Of a stretch of 32,825 nucleotides of DNA, positions 15,992-22,092 are shown piece by piece (within the stretch, counting starts at the first letter, position 1; the number at the start of each line of letters is the position of its first letter). A program made the position numbers and the translations under genes. Below the pieces are notes generated by a model. The model was not told the origin of the DNA and did not search any database. It was given only the letters and a program-made list of their open reading frames with translations. This DNA comes from DATMXP01 sp964460935. Lineage in GTDB: Bacteria > Acidobacteriota > Terriglobia > Terriglobales > Acidobacteriaceae. The DNA is taken from assembly GCA_964460935.1 (NCBI GenBank), contig CAYWSM010000374.1, forward strand, positions 1 through 32,825. Direction: 5' to 3'.

Positions 15992-16909
15992 ATGGATATA
16001 ACGTTAACGCAGGTCAGATCGTTTCTAACCGTTGCTCGGTTCAACAGCTTCACACAAGCAGCGCAGTTTCTGCATATATCGCAGCCCGCGTTGACTGCGC
16101 AGGTCCAGCAACTTGAGTCGTCTCTGAACATTCGTGTGTTCAATCGAGATACTCGACACGTCTCGCTGACGCGCTTAGGCCGCGACTTGATGCCTATTTT
16201 TGAGCGCCTGCTTGTAGAGTTCGAGGGTGTTGTGGCCGGGGCTCGTGATGCCGCTGCCCAGCGCCAAGGAATTGTTCGGTTTGCAAGCGTGCCATCGGTG
16301 GTTGCTACGCTACTGCCTTCCGCAGTGGCATGTTTCCGCAAACAGTACCCCTATTTGCAGTTGGATTTACGTGATGACCACAGTCAGGGTGTCATCGCCC
16401 GCATACGCAATGGGGATGTCGAATTTGGTATCGCAAACGCTGGCAGAGATTTGCCCGACCTCGAGGTAATGGATCTGTGGCAAGACGACATGCAAGTTGT
16501 GTTTCCCAACACGCATCCCGTTGCTAGCTTACAAAAGGTCACGCTCGAGCAAATCGCGAAGTATCCTCTTATTCTCTTGGACCGCAACCGGAGCGATTCA
16601 CGCACCATCCTCGATTCGGCTTTCGCCGCTGCAGGTCATCTGGTGATACCCACGTGCGAAGTTGGTTGCAGTTCGGCGGCGATTGGTCTCGTCCGGGCCG
16701 GTGTGGGCATTGCGTTGCTTGCGTCGCTGGCCATTAGTGCGAGCAATCTTCGTTCTTATCCTGAACTGAGTTGCCGCTCGATTGACGATCAGCAGCTCCA
16801 ACGGCACATCAAATTTATTCGCAAGGCGGGATTTTCTCTATCGCCTGCTGCGCAGGCTTTTGCCGATTTACTACTAGAATCGAAAAACAAAAAGACATCT
16901 TGGAACTAG
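15992..16909 (+). CDS. LysR-type transcriptional regulator
   Basis: A 305-residue regulator. The winged HTH lies at residues 1-60 (MDITLTQVRSFLTVARFNSF, 'AAQFLHISQPALTAQVQQLE', 'LFNRDTRHVSLT'-type wing reading VFNRDTRHVSLTRLG). The effector-binding domain follows from about residue 90 ('GIVRFASVPSVVATLLP', 'DVEFGIANAG', 'VRAGVGIALLAS'). ATG 15992 is chosen because the conserved HTH begins at its first residues; the frame is open further upstream but would overlap the permease gene. It is the only regulator of this kind in the window and the best candidate to bind the two copies of the shared element, sensing a pathway intermediate. Confidence 0.9.
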   Translation: MDITLTQVRSFLTVARFNSFTQAAQFLHISQPALTAQVQQLESSLNIRVFNRDTRHVSLTRLGRDLMPIFERLLVEFEGVVAGARDAAAQRQGIVRFASVPSVVATLLPSAVACFRKQYPYLQLDLRDDHSQGVIARIRNGDVEFGIANAGRDLPDLEVMDLWQDDMQVVFPNTHPVASLQKVTLEQIAKYPLILLDRNRSDSRTILDSAFAAAGHLVIPTCEVGCSSAAIGLVRAGVGIALLASLAISASNLRSYPELSCRSIDDQQLQRHIKFIRKAGFSLSPAAQAFADLLLESKNKKTSWN

Positions 16910-17190
16910 ACCTATGGGTAAGTTATTGTAGGGTCTTCTTTGCAACCCACGCGCTTGCGGGAATCCAACATCCATCATCAATAAAAAGTACAGTGAGCCA
17001 AGGCCATAATGAATAGATGCTCCAAATACCCGTATTGCAAGGGAACTATGAAGAGTTAGAGTGGAGACAGTTCGAAACTCGGGTAGCGGTTCGCGAATAA
17101 GCTAGTCTCCCTTTTAACGATTTGAAAATGGGTATGCGTCCAAAAAGTACAGCGCTTAGAATTCAGACATAGATTGAACGGTGACCCATC
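16910..17190. other. Intergenic DNA between the LysR gene and the insertion sequence
   Basis: About 280 bp with no recognisable gene or terminator. Confidence 0.4.
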
Positions 17191-17205
17191 GATAAGAACG
17201 AAGGC
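17191..17205 (+). repeat. Terminal inverted repeat of the IS, downstream end
   Basis: GATAAGAACGAAGGC, perfect inverse of 18602-18616. Confidence 0.85.
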
Positions 17206-17494
17206 GTTGTCAAGGGCGAAGAAATCCTGTGCGGTGCATCAGCACCGCGATGTTTGCCAGAGTTGGGTGTGAAGACCAAGCTCTGAACTTCCTTCGCTGC
17301 TCAAGTTCGGTGGACCGACTTCGTTCCACCACCTATCGATTCGGTTTCAACTACCCCATGATGCGTCGTGCGAACATCCAGCCGCCGCCGTCGGTGCGAA
17401 AGTGGAAAACGGTTTCATCGTTTTCCAAGGCGCGTCGCGCCGCCTTTTGCACCGGAGGGACTGGATGCGAGAGCGCCCAATCGAGGTTCTCGGC
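17206..17494 (-). ncRNA. Candidate bridge RNA region of the IS110-family element
   Basis: Noncoding DNA downstream of the transposase is rich in perfect hairpins: GGAAAACG/CGTTTTCC (17404-17426, 7-base loop), GGTGGA/TCCACC (around 17309-17330), GCGGTGC-ATCA-GCACCGC (17231-17248) and GGCGCG/CGCGCC (17429-17441). IS110-family recombinases are guided by a bridge RNA from a noncoding end of the element; in the IS1111 group this is the end after the recombinase gene, as here. Boundaries and loops are not determined; the strand is inferred from the gene. Confidence 0.45.
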
Positions 17495-18536
17495 CTAGCT
17501 TTCGCTGGCCACGGGCCACCGCGAGCTGCTCTCGTTATGAACGATCTCTGGATAGGCGGTGTTGGTGCGCAGCATCCAGTAGAGTCGTACTGCCAACTTG
17601 CGCGCCGCTGCCACTTTCGCCACTCCTTTCGGCTTGCTGTGGCAACGATGCTGATACTTCTTCTTCATCCCTTCTTCGAACCGGACCGCCGTCTGTGCCG
17701 CTTCGACCAACAACATGCGGAGAAAACTGTTGCCCTGTTTCGAGATCGCGCCCAGCCGCTGCTTGCCGCTCGAGCTGTGCTCGCTCGGAATCAGTCCCAG
17801 ATAGCTCGCCACCTGCTTGCCGCGCGGAAAGCGACTCACCTCACCGATCGTCAGAACATACGCCAGCGCCGTGATCTCGCCCACTCCCGGATGTGTCATC
17901 AGCAACCGCGCCCGCTTGTCTGACCACGCTGCTTTATCCACCGCGGCCTCCAACCGTCGAATCTGCTCGTCCAGGCCGTGCAGTAACTGCAGGAGATCGC
18001 TGCGCCGGTCCTGCGCCCAGCCTTGTAACGGCAACGCTAAGAACTCGCGCTGTCCAGCTTCTGTCCACAGCCGATGCTTCTTCCGCATGCCGCGGTTCAG
18101 CGCCAGGTGCTGCAACCCGTTCTTCACTCGCGTGCGGATTTGTACCAGCCGATGCCGATGAATCAGCAACTGCCGAAGATCGCGGACCTCCGCATCCGGC
18201 GTCCAGATGCGTGGAAACCGGCCCTCGATCAATAGCTTCAGAATGTGCGCTGCATCGCGCTTGTCCGTCTTCTGCTTGCGCACATAGCTGGCCCGGATCT
18301 GCGCCGCATCTCCGATCCACACCTGGTGTCCTAATCGCTCCAGCAGTTCCAGAAACCACTGACTGTTACCGCAGCTTTCGATTCCAATCAGTGACGGTGC
18401 CGGCAAACCCTGATAAAACCGTTCCGCTTCCGACTCCGCATGAACCAACCTCCGTTTCACGATCTCGCCGGTTTCGGAATCGAAAATCGCAACTTGCTGC
18501 CAACTGGGGATGGAAATCACACCCTACAATGATCAT
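17495..18536 (-). pseudogene. IS110-family transposase (DEDD recombinase) with a one-base frameshift
   Basis: Starting at ATG 18536 (AGGAG eight bases upstream) the frame reads MIIVGCDFHP, then breaks. The next frame continues SWQQVAIFDSETGE and runs to the stop at 17495. Removing one base from the G run at 18506-18509 (four Cs on the coding strand instead of three) joins them into a 346-residue transposase. In the joined protein the catalytic DEDD residues are Asp7 (GCDFH), Glu53 (GIESCG), Asp91 and Asp94 (KTDKRDA). The C-terminal transposase domain ('LMTHPGVGEITALAYVLTIG', 'SYLGLIPSEHSSSGKQRLG') contains the family serine. The long frame alone (341 residues from GTG 18520) lacks Asp7. Either the copy is dead, it is expressed by slippage, or the extra base is a sequencing error. 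Confidence 0.85.
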
Positions 18537-18601
18537 GGAGGCTTCTCCTGACTCAGAAGCTTGGCCTTCACACAACCAAAGCTTACCCCGGTCTTGTAGA
18601 A

Positions 18602-18616
18602 GCCTTCGTTCTTATC
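18602..18616 (-). repeat. Terminal inverted repeat of the IS, upstream end
   Basis: Perfect 15-base complement of 17191-17205, lying 65 bp before the transposase start. Confidence 0.85.
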
Positions 18617-19078
18617 CCATCAGGTTCGCGAGGTGACGGGCGTGTGTTCCTCAAGCAGTCTCGGTCAGAAAAGTTCTAAGATCGTCCTCTAGTGCCGACC
18701 ATTTATCTCAAACAGATACAAGCTTTCTCAAAGTCTCTGAATATCAGTGCAGTGAACAGCTAGCTAGCGCGTGCACTACCTTCTAGTATTCCGTAGGAGG
18801 GAGATGTGGGTCATAAGCTGATTCGTGTGAAGTGTATGTTTCTGGTTAACAGCAGATTAGATCCTGTATCGTCAGAGGATTTTGATCAGTGCACCAAAGT
18901 TGATAAACTGAAGATGTCAGCAGGAGTATCAGTACTTCGCCGTTATCTGTCGAAGACCGCCGCTGGCGGGAGACTGGATACGATGAGAACGAACATTCAA
19001 TTTTCGAATGACAGGCGCCACCTAGCGGTGGGAGCGTTGGTACTACGACGCTCCCGAATCTGACCGCGGGAGCGTCGC
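18617..19078. other. Intergenic stretch with an 8-bp hairpin; one weak ORF
   Basis: An 85-codon frame from GTG 18806 follows AGGAGGG by only four bases, but its product has no recognisable features and I do not call it. GGGAGCGT/ACGCTCCC (19030-19055) forms a hairpin, and GGGAGCGT recurs at 19068-19075. These repeats may be regulatory for the HTH gene that follows. Confidence 0.35.
19030..19055. repeat. 8-bp inverted repeat with a further direct copy
   Basis: GGGAGCGT (19030-19037) pairs with ACGCTCCC (19048-19055); a third copy GGGAGCGT starts at 19068. It lies directly before the small HTH gene. Confidence 0.4.
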
Positions 19079-19417
19079 TTGTCCAATTCGTATACTTCGA
19101 TTAATAACTTCGAGTCAGTTCATTCCAACAACATTCAACTGCACTCATCTCTTGCAGCACGACGACAGCCGGACATTTGTAACTCACAGCATACGGCCGA
19201 GCGCGTGATTACCGACGCCACTCAGCTTCCCAACTTTGATCCACCATTGACAAACCGCGCTGCCGCGAAAGTCATTGGCGTTGACCCAGGCACATTGAAA
19301 AAGATGCGCCAGAGAAAACAAGGACCGACATACTACAAGTTGGAGAGCGGCTCCATTCGGTATCGCCTTTCCGCTGTGCTTCGCTATATAGAGTCGAGAA
19401 CTGTTCACCACCAATAA
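19079..19417 (+). CDS. Small helix-turn-helix (AlpA/excisionase-like) protein
   Basis: The frame encodes up to 112 residues from TTG 19079. The C-terminal ~55 residues, 'LTNRAAAKVIGVDPGTLKKM' followed by 'RQRKQGPTYYKLESGSIRY' and 'RLSAVLRYIESR', are a clear MerR/AlpA-type HTH. The residues 'GPTYYKLESGSIRYRLSAVLRYIE' are the usual beta-wing and final helix. The N-terminal half is Ser/Asn/His-rich and may not be translated: no Shine-Dalgarno precedes TTG 19079, and an internal GTG around 19205 is an alternative start. It belongs to the integration module and probably regulates the excisionase-integrase pair or an element gene. Confidence 0.65.
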   Translation: MSNSYTSINNFESVHSNNIQLHSSLAARRQPDICNSQHTAERVITDATQLPNFDPPLTNRAAAKVIGVDPGTLKKMRQRKQGPTYYKLESGSIRYRLSAVLRYIESRTVHHQ

Positions 19418-20145
19418 GCGCTGAGCAAACGAATTGAGCTTCTGCGGCCCTCCTCGGTTTCGGTCGAAGTCGGCGGAGCAGGCCTACTGAATCGGACGCA
19501 GGTCCGCGATGGCCATAAAGGCGTGTTAGGCTTTCGTGGCTTTGAAATGGAGAGTCGGTCATGCACGGCTTTCTGAGGTTCGAGCGCGGTCGTCTGATGA
19601 CTAACGCATTTGATAAGGCTCGCTAAACGTCATCGAGAACAACTCTTTGGAGGGTAGAGGACCAAAAGATGCAAAATGAACCTAAAGTGATAAGCACCTG
19701 ATTCCGTTGACTTCAAGTAACACCGTTCTGTATACTTTTAAATAGTTTGACCCGTCCGTGGGTAGAAATGCGCGGATGCCGTCGCCGCCGGCGCAGCTCG
19801 GGATAGCAATAGCGGCAGGAAAGCTCCCACCAGTTTAGGTTCGCTTGATACGTAGCAAACTCTAACGTTACGGCCTATCTCGAATCTGCCCAGTCCAATG
19901 AAGACTGGGATACGCGAACCCGATTTCCCAAGACAACGATGTTGCGGTGAAGAGGTGTCGGTCTGGACCCATGCCGCCGTTCAACGCGGAAGCTATATCC
20001 GAATATCCGAGGACCGTGCTGGTACTGAAAGCGCAATTTATGAGTTCCTCATAAACAACGCAAACCACAATAAAGGTAAGAACAGAAACATGTCACACAT
20101 GAGTAGTCGATCTCGCGATTCATCCTGGCACACCTGGGCGCGGCT
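19418..20145. other. Intergenic region with a strong promoter upstream of the excisionase
   Basis: About 730 bp with no credible gene. The near-consensus promoter at 19707-19736 would give a ~400-nt leader before the excisionase gene. A short ACCC/GGGT hairpin (about 19750-19764) and a GC-rich stretch around 19785 follow the promoter. A leader RNA or unrecognised small gene is possible. Confidence 0.4.
19707..19736 (+). promoter_or_regulatory. Near-consensus sigma-70 promoter
   Basis: TTGACT (19707-19712), 18 bases, TATACT (19731-19736). This is the best -35/-10 pair I found in the window. It points towards the excisionase-integrase operon, which starts about 400 bp downstream. Confidence 0.6.
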
Positions 20146-20403
20146 ATGCGAACAACAACCGCAGAACCTAATGCCGTGCAATTTGAGTACTTCGTTGATG
20201 CGGACGGAGCTGCTCGTTTTCTGAGTGTTGACCGCCGCACTGTCATTCGCTGGGCCCGGGAGGGGCACATTCCGGCCCATCCGCTTGATGAGAACGCAAC
20301 GCGCAAGGACTGGCGATTTCTTCTTTCGGAACTCGACGAATGGCTTCGTTCGAAAGTACACTCTGACCGCCGTCCGTGTTCTGCTTCAAGGAGAATTCAA
20401 TGA
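20146..20403 (+). CDS. Excisionase-like helix-turn-helix protein (HTH_17 type)
   Basis: An 85-residue protein. Residues 15-68 ('YFVDADGAARFLSVDRRTVI', 'RWAREGHIPAHPLD', 'WRFLLSELDEWLRSKV') form the small winged HTH typical of recombination directionality factors and of plasmid/phage HTH_17 proteins. Its stop overlaps the start of the integrase gene in an ATGA, so the two are translationally coupled, as for many xis-int pairs. No Shine-Dalgarno is visible before ATG 20146, and an internal GTG at 20176 is a possible alternative. Likely role: DNA bending and choice between integration and excision. Confidence 0.8.
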   Translation: MRTTTAEPNAVQFEYFVDADGAARFLSVDRRTVIRWAREGHIPAHPLDENATRKDWRFLLSELDEWLRSKVHSDRRPCSASRRIQ

Positions 20404-21602
20404 AGCAAACACGGGCCCGGTTTCAACGTGGATCTTTGACAAAGTTCAAGCGTGACAGCGGCCGCGAGGTCTGGGTCTTCCGCTGGCGGGAGATCCAGCC
20501 GGATGGTAGTCGCCGTCCGCGCAAGCTGGTTGTGGGCTCGGTCGGGGATTTCCCGACCGAACGCTCAGCCTGGCTCGCGGTACAAGCGCTGCACTTGAAC
20601 ATAAACAGTGACCTCTCTGAAGGAGTTCGGCGTCCAGGAACCGTCAAGGACCTGATTGAGCACTATAGGTCCACGGAGCTCTCGGACGAAGGCGAGCACT
20701 TGGCATACAGCACGAAGGAGAATTACAAGGCGTACCTGAAGAACTGGATCGAACCAAAGTGGAGCGATCTTCTGCTCAGTGATCTCGAGGAACTTCCAGG
20801 CGTCCATGTTGAACAATGGTTGAAAACTGTTCAGCGGACTCCAGGAACCCGAGCGAAGCTACGAAATTTGCTCAGTGCCGTGTGTTCGCATGCAATGCGG
20901 TATGGATGGATCAAGAACCATCCCGTCAAAGGGAAGGTTCGCCAGAGTGCCAAGACCACCCGCATTCAAGTGCCGCTTGAGGTGGAGCAATTGCAAGCGC
21001 TCTACCAAGAGCTGAAACAAATGTATCGGTTGATGCTTGTGCTGGATGTCCCAACGGGTATGCGCTGTGGTGAGTTGTTCGCACTGCAGTGGCAAGACTT
21101 CTCGTTCTCAAAGAAGATGATGACCATCTTCAAGAGCGTCTGGCATCAGCATGTCGGACCGGTTAAGACGGAAGAGAGCGAGCGGGTCATGCCGCTGGAC
21201 GATGACATGATCGCCGACTTGTTGGATTGGCGTTCAGAAACGAAGTACGCGAAGAACACCGACTTTGTCTTCGCATCGTCGATGATGAAGGGCAAGCAGC
21301 CGTTGTGGCCGGAAGGCGTGATGAAAAATCATATCCGCCCGGCAGCCAAGCGCGCCGGTATTACCCAGCGAGTGACTTGGCACACCTTCCGTCACACCTT
21401 CACCACTTTGTTGTTGGAGAACGGTGAGGACGTAAAGACGGTTCAATCGCTGCTTCGGCACGCAAATCCGAACATCACGATGGGAATCTACGCCCATGCG
21501 GTGGATCGAAAAAAGCGCTCCGCCCAGTCCAAGGTGGTCCAAATGGTCCTGCTGAAAGACAAGCCACCGAAAGCTGAACACGAGGAAGAGGTTACTGCAT
21601 GA
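20400..21602 (+). CDS. Tyrosine recombinase / phage-type integrase
   Basis: A 400-residue integrase starting at ATG 20400, with AAGGAG a few bases upstream (the longer start at 20376 lacks this). The N-terminus (to ~65) is an arm-binding-type region ('RDSGREVWVFRWREIQPDG'), followed by a SAM-like core-binding domain (about 75-170) and the catalytic domain. All catalytic residues are visible: Arg222 (GMRCGEL), Lys256 (VKTEESER), His328/Arg331 (HTFRH), His354 (LLRHANPN) and Tyr364 (MGIYAHA). It appears intact and probably active. It is coupled to the upstream excisionase gene by ATGA, and its stop is 90 bp from the 3' end of tRNA-Asp, the classic integration position for this family. Confidence 0.93.
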   Translation: MKQTRARFQRGSLTKFKRDSGREVWVFRWREIQPDGSRRPRKLVVGSVGDFPTERSAWLAVQALHLNINSDLSEGVRRPGTVKDLIEHYRSTELSDEGEHLAYSTKENYKAYLKNWIEPKWSDLLLSDLEELPGVHVEQWLKTVQRTPGTRAKLRNLLSAVCSHAMRYGWIKNHPVKGKVRQSAKTTRIQVPLEVEQLQALYQELKQMYRLMLVLDVPTGMRCGELFALQWQDFSFSKKMMTIFKSVWHQHVGPVKTEESERVMPLDDDMIADLLDWRSETKYAKNTDFVFASSMMKGKQPLWPEGVMKNHIRPAAKRAGITQRVTWHTFRHTFTTLLLENGEDVKTVQSLLRHANPNITMGIYAHAVDRKKRSAQSKVVQMVLLKDKPPKAEHEEEVTA

Positions 21603-21607
21603 ACTAG

Positions 21608-21657
21608 AAGCTGGGCACCAGGAGGGTTTATAGTGTACCTTTTTGTGTACCCAGCTT
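21608..21657. repeat. Inverted and direct repeats between the integrase and tRNA-Asp
   Basis: AAGCTGGG (21608-21615) and CCCAGCTT (21650-21657) are inverted repeats. Between and across them GTGTACC is directly repeated at 21633 and 21645, 12 bp apart. Such repeats beside an attachment site could be arm-type sites for the integrase or excisionase, or a weak terminator. Confidence 0.4.
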
Positions 21658-21691
21658 ACTTAACAATTGCCAGTAAGTTGTTGAAACTTAA

Positions 21692-21768
21692 TGGCGGGGT
21701 CGACGGGACTCGAACCCGCGGCCTCTGCCGTGACAGGGCAGCGTTCTAACCAACTGAACTACGACCCC
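21692..21768 (-). tRNA. tRNA-Asp (anticodon GTC)
   Basis: A 77-nt cloverleaf on the minus strand with the acceptor stem GGGGTCG/CGACCCC, D-arm GTTC...GAAC, anticodon arm CTGCC-CTGTCAC-GGCAG with GTC, and T-arm GCGGGTTCGAGTCCCGT. The discriminator is G, and CCA is encoded (21692-21694). Its 3' end faces the integrase gene, so the last ~20 bases are the probable attachment core and this gene marks the right boundary of the integrated element. Confidence 0.97.
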
Positions 21769-22092
21769 GCTTTTGCGGTGTGGCTGCTTCCTGGAGTGGA
21801 ATCGCGGAACTTAATAGTGCAGCGACTACATCAGAGAGATGATCTCTCGTTCAGCAACCATAAAAATATTAACATGCGGCTCTGTGGACGGGCAAACATC
21901 GGGGCGATGTTGCTCATCGAGAGGGTCTCCTTCTCGACAGCCGACGAGTTGAGGCTGTTACGAAACTCAATCGTCCGACTTGAATTTGTTCTCCTTCACT
22001 CTCCCCAGGACTGCGTCCGGGGCTACTCTCAGTCATCCCACTTCGAGGATTTTCTTCCTCGAGTCACTGGCGATACCCATCTGGAAAATGGT
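21769..22092. other. Intergenic region downstream of the pilin operon
   Basis: About 320 bp with no gene. It contains GC-rich hairpins, CCCC-GGAC/GTCC-GGGG (around 22004-22023) and TCGAGGA/TCCTCGA (22043-22062), which may end the minus-strand pilin transcript, although neither is followed by a T-run. Confidence 0.4.

Larger units (their letters stand above)
17191..18616 (-). mobile_element. IS110-family insertion sequence, IS1111 type
   Basis: A 1,426-bp element bounded by perfect 15-bp inverted repeats: GATAAGAACGAAGGC at 17191-17205 and its complement at 18602-18616. Inside is one DEDD transposase gene on the minus strand, with about 80 bp before it and 300 bp after it. CCATC is present just outside both ends (17186-17190 and 18617-18621). 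Inverted repeats plus noncoding DNA after the gene are features of the IS1111 subgroup. The size is normal for the family. Confidence 0.85.

Noticed and set aside
1..17190. Left attachment repeat of the tRNA-Asp island
   Set aside because: I looked for a second copy of the tRNA 3' end (GGCGGGGTCGACGGGACTCG) and found none, so the far boundary must be outside or diverged.
17893..18636. Plus-strand open frame of 247 codons across the IS
   Set aside because: It is antisense to the transposase, low-complexity (Arg/Ser/Pro-rich), and crosses the IS boundary.
18806..19063. 85-codon GTG-started frame behind AGGAGGG
   Set aside because: The spacing of four bases is too short, the peptide has no features and it covers the hairpin region; not called as a gene.
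19898..20224. 108-codon frame upstream of and overlapping the excisionase gene
   Set aside because: It overlaps the better supported excisionase frame and its composition is not protein-like.
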